The notes under the pieces are model-generated. The model did not search any database and was not told the origin of the DNA. It saw only the letters and a list, made by a program, of their open reading frames with translations. This document shows, piece after piece, positions 54,501-64,000 of a stretch of 64,000 bases of DNA (position 1 is its first letter; every line of letters starts with the position of its first letter). A program made the position numbers and the translations under genes. Source of the DNA: Trichoplax adhaerens (taxonomy: Eukaryota; Placozoa; Uniplacotomia; Trichoplacea; Trichoplacidae); assembly GCF_000150275.1 (NCBI RefSeq), contig NW_002060944.1:6732564-6796563 (forward strand), written 5' to 3'.

Positions 54501-57500
54501 ATCGTAAGAAAGATCTAACTGCTAAAATGGGAAGGGCTTTAAAACACTATTGTGACAGTATTACTGATGTACGATCAGAGGATCAACCTGCCAATCGGCA
54601 GGTAAATGCTCCAGATGAAAATTCAGGCTATCAAGTCGGTAAGGATTTGCAAGGAATTCCCACTACACAAATTGTTGAAGGTTATTATGGTAAAAGCACA
54701 CCGATTTGCGATCATCAAAGTTGTGCTATGGAATCATCTGCATTAAGTCAGTCAAACAAGAGAGAAGAAGATGGTGATAGTCAAACTGAATTCTATATAC
54801 GAACTTTCCAATCTTCGTCTTTATCGTGCAATCACAATCAAGAAGAAGAACAACAACAACTACCAAATCTGGTAGATCCTAATGAAGTCCAAATATTTCC
54901 GTGTCGCGTTCCAATTGGTCCTCGAGATCCACCACAGAGCAAAAATAAATTTGCAAAGTTAAGACGCCTGATGCCATGGGTCAGTACTGATTATCGATAT
55001 TAATTCTATCCCTGAGATTAATGATATCGACTTTTTATTTCATTCCTCCTGGAAATATGAAAATATGCAAGTTTAGATTTGCCATTAGTATAAAGTAATT
55101 GACATCTATTTTTTGATACTACAACTACTAAGAGATCTATGCTAATATTGGCAATCACTATACGCATTTTTATCTTTTACCATCCTAAATCAGTCTCAGT
55201 AAATCCTGTTAAATGATATAATTACAATTAACTCATATAGTAAATCACGAAACGTAAGATCTTACAATTTTTATAATAAGTAGTTCACAAACTGTAGTGT
55301 ATCAGTATTCAAATAGCAGAGAAATTTAAATTTACATTCATTTCCATCGTTTATCGTATATATTTAGAAGTCAAAACAGAAATGGCAAGCAATACGTCGA
55401 AAATATTGGATTTGCCCCGAAGAAGTGAATAACCCTAACTGGCTAACAAGACATCGGAATCATTCCTTGCTCATACTACCTAAAGAAAATAGGTTAGAAT
55501 TTTGTAAATAATACTATTTCGGTTTCTTGAAAAAAATACTCCCTGTTGCAGTATTGGAGTATTGGAAATTATTCTTATGACTATTTCTCTTAACCAATAT
55601 TTTTAGTAACTACAGCAATTATGATGGAACAAGTTAATAAATATCTGATTATTTGATTCATTTACTAGCCTTTTGTTTTTAAATATCAACTTATACACGC
55701 TTTTTGGAGATAATGTCAACCTAATCTTTTTGCGATCTTAATTATACGTACTTATATATCAAATATTTTTATAACACAATAATTAAACGTTATTTAGACA
55801 GAGAATAAATTAATTAAGCATATTAATTTATCGTTATTTCCAGGCTTAGTTAAAGCAGTGTTAAATCAAAGTATGATAAAATACAAAGTCTATCAAAAAA
55901 ATTACCAAAGTTGACCTAAACAATTCTAATTCAGGTTTCGGAAATGGTGTAAAAATGTGGTTAAAAATCCCTACTTCGATCGTATTATATTGGTAGTTAT
56001 CATTTTTAACTGCGTTACATTGGCCATGGAAAGACCAGGAATAGATCCGAATAGTATGGTATGTAGAATGAAAGCAATAAGCATTATTGAAATAATTTCG
56101 TCTCATCTGCGAGATATACTGTACTAATAAATGAAATTTTGCAAAATTTGTCTTTACATGAAATTTTATTCTGTACGGTATATGAGCATTTCAGGTAATA
56201 GAGTAAAATAAATTTTAAAATTAAATTCTATACTACTAGGAAAGGCATTTCTTAAACTTGATGGTTATCATCTTTACCTTCATCTTTACAAGCGAAATGA
56301 TAATCAAGGTTGGTTGTTTCTCTCTGCTTCGTTTAAACTAAATTAGTACGGTAGTGTCAGTCCTAATGATGCTTATTGCTGGATTGTAGGTTCTAGCTTT
56401 GGGCTTAGTAACCGGCGATAAAAGCTATTTGAGAAATGGCTGGAACGTTCTTGATTTACTTTTGGTTATTATTTCATGGGTGGATCTAATTATAACATAT
56501 ACTGGTGGTGCCTCTAATATCTTGGGAGTTTTACGGATACTACGTGGATTTCGCACCTTACGTCCACTCAGGTAAATGATAATTAACGATTAATTCTTAA
56601 CGGCTTCCTTCCCCGATTTCCTTGTGATTGAATACTATCAAGATATCTAACCTATATGGACTATCTGACCAATTAGATCAAATTTATAGATAATTTTTTA
56701 TGAATATGAATGTCTTATGTAGACTCGTTCATGTATAGCAAGCACACGTTGGAAATTGCTATTTTTGGAGTAGCTATTACAATAGCCTTTTAAGCTTCAT
56801 ACTGTAATCCATATTTGGAAAAGCAGCTCCAGCTAGTGGATATTATCACATTTATAGTACATCTAAAATACAATTAAGAAGAATTAGCTTGGTTATACTA
56901 ACCTCCTTATATTACTGACCTAGTGAAGGGATTGTGTTAGAGCTTTTCTTAATCATAGGTGTATAGCATTATTTACCAACTAGATTATTTTGTTTCATTA
57001 TCTATCGACCTAACTATTCCATTCTTAATTTATCTAATAGAGTTATTAATCGTGCTCCTGGATTGAAGCTGGTCGTTCAAACGCTATTCTCTTCCTTGAA
57101 AGCTATTGGCAACATTGTTATAATATGTGTAGCTTTCTTTGTTATTTTTGGTATTTTAGGAGTTCAGGTAATTACGATTTAATGCTGCGAGCAGCGATAG
57201 AGTTTATCATAATAAGAAATAATATTTAATAGACAGAATATCAACAACATCCATTAGCTCTAATATGTTATATACTGGTAAAATGAATTATTTATCAGAT
57301 AGTTATATCCAATTTTCTAAATAGAAGAAAAATTCTCTTGTTACAGTCCAAATTTTGTCCTAATGTAGCAATGCCGGTAGAATTAATCTTGACATAGTAA
57401 TTTTGACAACATTAATATCAATATGAGTCCGCAGATATGTTAGATTTAGTTATTTTAAAAGTTGGCAATGCTAGGCTACGGTTTGATAATTATAAGCTTG

Positions 57501-60500
57501 ATATCAAGTTATAATTTTTAAATAAGTTAGTTTAGCTAATATTAAAATGCTAACATGGGTGAGAAATATTGCATTTATTACTTTAAGAAATACTAGAGAG
57601 CAATAATTATAACGTAGTAATCTTGTTACTGAATTTGTTCCATAAATATGCTAAATTAGCTATAATATTTATTGAACATTGATAGAATTAGCAATTAACA
57701 ACACCTTTGTTAATATGGATATCACTTTTTAAATCGCAATATTTAGTTGTTTAGCGGCAAATTTTACTACTGTAAAGCTACTGATGATGTGGAAAATAAG
57801 ACTCAGTGCGTTGAGCAATATGGACTATCAGAATGGGTTAATCGACCGTATAACTTTGATGATTTAGTCAATGTAAGTACTTTTATAGTATATTTAAGGG
57901 TTCTCTATTATCCTCATGATATATTCACAAAGATCATGCTTTAATTTATTTCACTAACTAAACTAACACCCAAGTTACTACTTTTGAACTGTTTAGGCTT
58001 CTCTATCACTTTTTGTCATTAGTAGTAAAGACGGCTGGATGGATATTACATATCATGGCATTGATGCCCGAGGTGTTGATTTGCAAGTAAGTTCTAAAAG
58101 CTTAAACAGTGACATTATTAATGATCTTCATCGCCAATGATTATTGAAGCTAATTTTATATAAATTATTACTTCATGAAGAAGGTTGCAAATTTTTGCAA
58201 AGCTTGTAATCTTTTTTCGTTGTCAAGATAATTTTACGATTAGCTTCACATACTAAATATTACCATTTCGAATATACTTATTTGATTTATCCCTGTATGA
58301 TGTTTTGATTAGCCAAAGAAGAATCATAACGTTGTGGTCTTACTCTATTTCATCTCCTTCCTTTTATTGGTTGGATTTTTCGTATTAAATATGTTTGTTG
58401 GAGTAGTAGTTGAAAATTTTCATAAATGCCAGGAGGAACATGAGCGAAGACAGCGAGAAAAGAAAAGAAATAGAAAGTTACAACGAGCTAAAAAGAATCA
58501 AAATAAAGCAAATGCTAAGAGTGTGTCCCAGATATTTTGCATAGTATAAGTTCTCAACTTAACGGAAGTTAGAGAACAATTTTATAGTATAGCCCTATTA
58601 AAGCTGTTTGCCTAATTCTAATCAGTCATGATCGCCACAATTAACTTTAACTTATTCTATTTTAGAAGTTATAATTAAGAAGAAAGTAAAAGAGAAGAAA
58701 AAAAATCATATACCACCAGTGGAAGATTATCCAGCGTGGCGTCGAAAGTTATACCGATTCTGTGTTCATCGTTATTTCGACATTACTATTACCATTGTGA
58801 TTGCAGTTAATATTATTTTTATGGCGACTGAGCACTATAAAATGTCTCAGGTAATCTATAACTATAACATTACAGACCACTTAACTGCAAATAGCATTAG
58901 TTATCTTAGCCAGGATACTGATTAAATATTATAACCTCTGCAATTATCTAGGCTTGGGAAGAAGTCCATAAATATGCAAATTATTTCTTCACTGTTGTCT
59001 TTACATTGGAAGCTGTAATCCATTTAGTGGCATTTGGTGTTGTATATTATTTCAGAGATCGGTAAGATTAAATATTAAATGATGGATAGAATAAAATGGT
59101 AGCTAATGTTTTCACTTGGCATCTACGTATATTATTGCTCTCTTATATTCGTTTCCTATATTAAAATTGACAATTTTTTACAATAATTGGTGTTCAGTAT
59201 TTACTTTAAAATCAGTTTAGATTAAAAATTTAAAGTCTTATTTTTCAAAGTTGGTGCGCTAAGAAGTAATAAAAGTGATCATAGTAATTATTTAATTGAT
59301 TCGTATGTAGTATACTTCATTATTATTTCTATTCGCATTTGATGTAGGTGGAATATCTTTGACCTGTTAATCGTTATACTAAGTTGGACTGGTATTATTA
59401 TCGAAAGCCAGGTCCTTAGCAATCCAACAATTAATCCTACTATTATTCGAGTCATGAGATTGTTAAGAATTGTACGAAGTAAGTATATCAAAACATTATC
59501 TTAAAATTGCTATCTCTTTAGTTAAGGTCCTTTTCATAACGATAATTAGAGTAAAGCCTTCATCTTGGAGATTCTCTCCGTTGAAATCTAGACTTTCGAT
59601 TGTCTATATCGTTATGTATCGTGTATTCAGTTTGTTATACTATAACATTCATATTCTGGAATATTGAAAAATTAATTAATCTTATAATAATTCTAATTCT
59701 GTCTGTTATAACTGTTAACTTGCGCCATATTTTGTATCGCAGTATTGAAACTAATTAAAGCAGCAAAGGGTATCCGATCTCTCTTACGAACGATTATGAA
59801 TGCAATGCCACAGGTATTTATTAGTTCTTAGCGATATACTCGTATTGAATTATAGATGATACGCTGCTACGATCCGAATTAGAATCCATGTTAAAACAAA
59901 ATATTTCCATATTTAGGTGGTCAATTTGGGTATGCTATTTTTTCTATTATTCTTTATATTTGCTGCGCTCGGTATTGAATTGTTTGGCCGTTTAGGTAAA
60001 TTATTTCAGTCATTTTCTAGTATACTTTTCCATCATTTAGCTAGGAGTATAGTTTTGTTCAACCGGTGCATACATTAGACTTAATATCATATTCTATTTG
60101 TTTAGATTGTACAACGGACAATCCTTGTAATGGTTTAAGTCAGCACGCTAATTTTAAAACATTTGGCATGGCTATGTTGACATTATTTCGTATTGCAACG
60201 GGTGATAACTGGCAAGGTATTTTACAGGTTGGTATATAGTCATCCATTCTTAGTACTCCAAAATAAAAGTAAAATTATTTTGCATAAATAATATGAGTAT
60301 TATGTTATATACTAATGCATGAAATGTTTTACGGTATGAATATTATCAATAAACCCGTCAGAAGTATATATATATATATAGCGTGCTACTAGTTTGACAT
60401 GATAATCTTGATAATCATTTAATTTTCCCTTCTATTAGGATACTTTAAGAGAGAATTGCGATAGGAGTGAAAATTGCCAGCAAAATTGTTGCTCCAACCC

Positions 60501-61634
60501 TATCTTGTCTTCATTATTTTTTGTGATCTTCGTTTTAGCAGCTCAATACGTCTTAACCAATGTTGTCGTCGCTGTCCTGATGAAACATTTAGAAGAATCT
60601 GACGAGAAAGAAAACAACGATCTCGATCCCGGTAGTAGTAGCGCAAAGGAAAGCCAAGGTTTAGATGATGGAATGACTGAATCCAATAATTATTATCCAC
60701 CAGGCTTAACAGATATCCACCTGTCATCTAACCATAAAAATTTAGATAAAATTGGAGAAGATTATACAACGCATCAATTCGATCAAAATCATACCCTTAA
60801 ATCACCTCTACCCTATCAAAATAAATATGCTCGAATTACCGTCAGCCGATCAATCACAGCTATCGTACCTCAAAAATCTACATTAGATCAAGCTGAAAAT
60901 GAAGTTGTTATGCAAGATAAATTTCAAGTCCACGACATTAGGACTAAATCATCCTATCCATTAGATGATCATGACGATGTAGAAGATCAGATGGAATTAA
61001 CGGCTTCCATTCATTGTGAAAATCGGAAATTACATCGACAAGGACAAAATAGCGATGATGGTCATCCATATCTACAGCAACATTCACCTTTATTTAGACA
61101 TCAATCTTACGAGTCCAATTGCCACCATGGATCGATTCAGAGTGATTTTAATAGTTTTAGCAACTTGTCATCTGATACTAGCTCCTTTTCTGAAAATCCA
61201 TTGAAAAGTAACAATAGTAAAGATAATCCAACGAGAGACCGTATTTATACAGCGGATGATCTAAATCGAATTCTATCAAAAAAGAGAAAATCGGTAATTA
61301 TGATTCTTTCGTGATAGGCCTTTTTGTTTATACGCAGTGCAGATGTTGTAAAAATGTATACAATATAAAATGTAGATAAATAAATTATATTAACAGTTGA
61401 AACTGTTGGTTTTTTCAGCTAAAACGTAGCAATAGTTGGGATTTCAGTTTCACCTCGGAATTCAGCAATCATCGACGCTACCCATGTTCTAAGAAAAAAA
61501 CTATCTATCCTTTTCATTATCCGTCTACTAAATTATCTAAAGATGATAGCACGATACCTGATCAACCTATGGTCGTTATTGCTAAAGAGAAAAAGGTCAC
61601 ATTACCTCGAAAAATGATTCAAACATTAGTATAA
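48442..61634 (+). CDS. T-type voltage-gated calcium channel alpha1 subunit (Cav3), 28 exons, ~2026 aa
   Basis: Pore-forming plasma-membrane subunit for low-voltage-activated Ca2+ entry; four repeats of six helices, single gene of the CACNA1G/H/I class. Exons: 48442-48827, 49189-49443, 49685-49779, 49951-50119, 50398-50683, 50991-51083, 51273-51526, 51796-52423, 52801-52952, 53640-53943, 54061-54222, 54491-54979, 55380-55492, 55935-56058, 56240-56308, 56390-56571, 57041-57167, 57747-57872, 57997-58086, 58313-58520, 58666-58850, 58952-59061, 59348-59478, 59743-59813, 59917-59995, 60106-60227, 60439-61293, 61419-61634. Phases close over 6081 nt. T-type identity: pore EEDD (E402, E879, D1350, D1663), gating-brake helix after IS6, and neither beta-subunit AID motif nor IQ/EF-hand tail. 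Intron 1 is AT-AC; the rest are GT-AG. In-frame ATGs at 48316 and 48343 could extend the N-terminus, but they add a hydrophobic stretch unlike family members. Confidence 0.95.
48828..49188 (+). other. U12-type AT-AC intron (Cav3 intron 1)
   Basis: The 361-bp intron begins ATATCCTTTC, the minor-spliceosome 5' consensus for AT-AC introns. It has CCTTAAC at 49168-49174, the U12 branch site, and ends TTTCTCAC at 49188, about 15 nt after the branch adenosine. Splicing joins TGGAG to ATGGTTCGAG and gives SQWRWFERIT, the same length as in vertebrate Cav3 between the PR of PRKYF and WFER. Minor AT-AC introns are known in animal voltage-gated Na+ and Ca2+ channel genes. No GT-AG pair gives this join. 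Confidence 0.9.
51796..54222 (+). other. Cav3 I-II linker and domain II (exons 8-11)
   Basis: Exon 8 (209 codons) encodes a long polar I-II linker without the QQxExxLxGYxxWI beta-binding motif of Cav1/Cav2, then IIS1 ([20 protein letters not shown]). Exon 9 starts at an unusual but phase-correct acceptor CTTAAG| and gives IIS2-S3 ([23 protein letters not shown]). Exon 10 is IIS4 ([20 protein letters not shown]), IIS5 ([20 protein letters not shown]) and the turret. Exon 11 is the filter TQEDW plus IIS6 ([20 protein letters not shown]). A TA microsatellite lies in intron 11. Confidence 0.93.
54374..54400. repeat. (TA)n microsatellite in Cav3 intron 11
   Basis: About 26 bp of pure TA between exons 11 and 12. 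Simple repeat. Confidence 0.92.
54491..58086 (+). other. Cav3 II-III linker and domain III (exons 12-19)
   Basis: Exon 12 (163 codons) is a polar, poorly conserved II-III linker. Exon 13 is short and joins in phase: its end, LPKENR followed by FRKWC, matches the vertebrate SPENRFR block just before IIIS1. Exon 14 is IIIS1 ([20 protein letters not shown]), exon 15 IIIS2, exon 16 IIIS3 and the start of S4 ([16 protein letters not shown]), exon 17 the S4 end and S5 ([20 protein letters not shown]). Exon 18 is the turret ([16 protein letters not shown]). Exon 19 is the filter SKDGW, whose aspartate is diagnostic for T-type channels. Confidence 0.93.
58313..60580 (+). other. Cav3 IIIS6, III-IV linker and domain IV (exons 20 to early 27)
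   Basis: Exon 20 is IIIS6 ([15 protein letters not shown]) and the start of a very basic III-IV linker, continued in exon 21. The exon 20 donor (A|GTGTGT) is weak; reading on would stop after nine residues. Exon 21 gives IVS1, exon 22 IVS2, exon 23 IVS3 and early S4 ([15 protein letters not shown]), exon 24 the end of S4 ([11 protein letters not shown]), exon 25 IVS5, exon 26 the filter TGDNW. Exon 27 begins with a loop with four cysteines, then IVS6 ([19 protein letters not shown]). Confidence 0.93.
60365..60380. repeat. Short (TA)n in Cav3 intron 26
   Basis: Sixteen bp of TA repeat in the intron before exon 27. Confidence 0.9.
60581..61634 (+). other. Cav3 cytosolic C-terminal tail (exons 27-28)
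   Basis: After MKHLEES the tail runs about 310 residues. It is rich in D, S, N, H and Q and carries no EF-hand or IQ motif, as expected for T-type and not Cav1/Cav2 channels. Exon 27 ends KKRKS|GTAATT, and exon 28 continues [11 protein letters not shown] to a basic end, [13 protein letters not shown], then TAA. RSNSWDF is a plausible phosphorylation or 14-3-3-type site by composition only. Reading through the exon 27 donor would add seven residues and stop. Confidence 0.88.
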
Positions 61635-63583
61635 TACATCTGGATAAATTTAATCAATATCAAGATTATAAAGGTTACAATTTTAAAGATAATCTCTGCA
61701 TTTCAATATGAATTATTATACTGATGTAGAACAGCTTGTACGTTATGGTAATTCTATCATCTTAATGGCCTAATTGAACATAATTTTCTGAAAAAAGACC
61801 ATACTGATCCTAGTTTAGTATTGCTAACTAAGCTAGTAACACCAATAAGAGTAAACTTTGTCAAATTTGGTTCTATTATAATAATTGGGGCTAAGTATGG
61901 AGAAAATTATGGTCATGTCTTAAAGATTAAAGCTATAACTGATCGTTTAAGCCAAATTAACTTTGTTTTATTCGATTTTATATGAGCAATATGAGTTTAA
62001 ATTGATAGTTTACTAGTCTAACTGTGTTGTTACTACTATTTTACCGAGAGTCAACAAAAATTATTATTATTTCGTTTTATTGCATTATAAATTGTATTAT
62101 TATACCGCTATGGGATTTACTATAGGAAATTTGTGACTTTCCTACAATCAAAATAGGATTTTTTTCTTTTCGATATTAGCAAATAAAGTCCTTCGCTATA
62201 GTATATTATTTGCATGAAAACAGGAGTTAGTGGATAGCATATCTTTAACAGGACTTTAACCTATTGCTAATTCTACAAGTATATTGACCAAGTATATTGA
62301 TTTTAGATTGTCCTATCCGATTTAAAGACTATACTGCATATGTATGCTAGCACAATTAATGTTGTGATGCATGATTTGAATGTAAAAAAATTGACTAAAT
62401 CGGCTTTATCTATTTTTCATATCGCTTTCATCATAAAGTATTGAAAATTAAACTGTTTCAACTTCTTTAGATGATGTAACAGATATATTTAAGCATTTTG
62501 TTATTTTATCATACAACAATAACTACCATGTATTATGGCTTCAATCTACTTTTGAAATGATCGTACTATTGGAATTACATCTTATATTTCAATTTTAATG
62601 AGGTCAACTGTTTCAATTTTAAACTCTTTCTTGCTGTACTAGTGGGTACTATGTCCGTAAAAAGTATCTAGAAAAAAATGAACTTGCTAGTAATACTCGA
62701 TGTCAAACATTGACCTATTACAATATTTCAAGTTTTTATAGCTATTAATTTCTGTGTTTAATAGAATAATTTTATATGCGTACACAGTATATAGAATACC
62801 ATTTTGGGAATGGATGATATTTTTATCATCATAATAAAAATTGAACATTTATTATTGTTATTCGGCATTCAACTTTAGGAAAATACAGCTGTTGTGTATG
62901 TAATTACGTTACCTAGTGAATTATGATAGCAAAAGACGAAGTATTGTGGTGCCAATTAGCTCTCTATTATTTACTCAAAAGACAATTTTGAGCACCAAAT
63001 ATTGATAGAGCATATTTATTGAATACGAACATAGATTATGCTTTTATTATTTACTCGTTAATAGTACTTACTAGCATTGATAAATAATTGTATCAAGTGA
63101 CAAATCTTATGAAACTTTACGATACGAGTAAGGCTATATTAAAGTATGAACGACTAACATGATTAGTTTCTCTATTTTGTTTCTTTTTTGATTTGAATAA
63201 GTTATATTGATATCAGTCATTTTAAGTGAACGTTCATTAATTTCTTTCTATGATTAGCGTTTTCGGTTATTGCAATTAATTGCTAAATTGATACAATGGA
63301 GAAAATGAAATAGAATTTTGATCTGATAGCTTGTTATCTGAGCTTGGCATTTTCACACTTTTCCTAATCTATGATATTAACCTTGTTTCTATTTTACTTA
63401 TTCAGAAAGATATCTTCTTTCGAAGGCTTTAACTACGTTTTATACCACACTAAGATAAAGCATTTGTAGTTGCAAAGAAGTAAAAAGCTTATTTTAAGAT
63501 GTCAATTACGGTTGAAGGGATATTTCAATTTATAGCTCTATTATTATAATACATAATAGCGATTGTTATAAACATAGATATAC
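61635..63583. other. Cav3 3' flank
   Basis: AT-rich sequence holding the likely Cav3 3' UTR. A canonical AATAAA lies at 62182-62187, about 550 nt after the stop. No supported exon on either strand. Confidence 0.5.
62182..62187 (+). terminator. Possible Cav3 poly(A) signal AATAAA
   Basis: Canonical hexamer about 550 nt after the channel stop codon. Other hexamer variants occur in this AT-rich flank, so this is only the best candidate. Confidence 0.35.
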
Positions 63584-63710
63584 GCAATGAATAATCGTTG
63601 AAATTATTTATCTTATCTAGATCGAGTGGCTCATTAACATTATTTACTGTATCAATAGCTGCAGCTTCTCGATGTAGCTTTGAAAATTGATATCGAAACG
63701 GTCGATCCAT
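63584..63710 (-). CDS. Possible first coding exon of an unknown minus-strand gene
   Basis: The minus strand opens with ATG at 63710 and gives MDRPFRYQFSKLHREAAAID then a polar stretch rich in N and D. It ends at a GTATAT donor at 63583 after a TCATTGC boundary. Codon use (CGA, GCT, CCG, GAG) is more coding-like than the flanks, and the residue mix is polar, not the I/Y/F-rich mix of chance frames here. I recognise no family and found no partner exon on the minus strand below it. It could equally be a chance frame. Confidence 0.25.
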
Positions 63711-64000
63711 AGATTAATGCTCATATGTAATTACTAAGTTGGGAAGGTTCTTTATTCAACGTGAGTAATTTACTTATAACAGATCGAGTTCGAGTATATT
63801 ATGTATTTTTATACGCGTAGAAGATAACATATCCTATTCATTTCTACATAAGCCAATGATCAGCTCATTCTCCATTTGTTTACATTTTCTTATTCGTACA
63901 AAATCAGGGGATATCGTGTTAGTAGCAATTTTCCATCTAGTTTTAATGAATAATTATAGGAAATTAACATCCAAGAGGTTTATTTATAGATTAAGAATTG
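63711..64000. other. Window end, nothing identified
   Basis: AT-rich sequence. If the minus-strand exon at 63584-63710 is real, its leader or promoter would lie here. I see no other feature. Confidence 0.5.

Noticed and set aside
54980-55379. Direct join of exon 12 to exon 14 of Cav3
   Set aside because: Phases do not match (0 against 2). Exon 13 at 55380-55492 fixes the phase and supplies the conserved block before IIIS1.
1-64000. tRNA, rRNA or transposon genes
   Set aside because: I looked for the tRNA B-box GGTTCGAATCC-type motif and for reverse transcriptase, integrase and transposase motifs in the frames and found none. The only GGTTCGA I noted (49191) is inside the WFER codons of Cav3 exon 2.

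Overview
This is eukaryotic, animal-type DNA. It is about 70% A+T by eye, its genes are cut by GT-AG introns of roughly 65-780 bp, and both recognisable genes have clear animal homologues. A diphthamide-pathway WD40 gene, a single T-type (Cav3) calcium channel gene, AT-rich compact introns and a minor-spliceosome intron would suit an early-branching animal. A placozoan such as Trichoplax or Hoilungia is my best guess, but it is an inference and nothing in the window proves it.

Layout: 1-3358 has no supported gene. 3359-4519 is a five-copy tandem array of a ~233-bp unit with an alternating (dimeric) structure. 4794-7427 (+) is a complete eight-exon DPH7 gene (348 aa). 7428-48315 is a ~41-kb gene desert in which I find no convincing exon; it contains many decayed tandem arrays with periods from about 90 to 390 bp. 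48442-61634 (+) is a complete 28-exon Cav3 alpha1 gene (about 2026 aa), with all exon phases reconciled by hand. 61635-64000 is mostly non-coding, with one possible minus-strand exon at 63584-63710.

The most notable find is intron 1 of the channel gene (48828-49188). It starts ATATCCTTT, has a CCTTAAC branch site and ends in AC, so it is a textbook U12-type AT-AC intron. Only this splice gives the family-length join into segment IS1. A competing GT-AG pair around it is in frame and would insert 20 residues. The channel's pore motif is EEDD, as in T-type channels, with an unusual alanine after the domain I glutamate.

The two genes have unrelated jobs: eEF2 modification and low-voltage-activated calcium entry. 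I see no functional link between them beyond sharing a strand.
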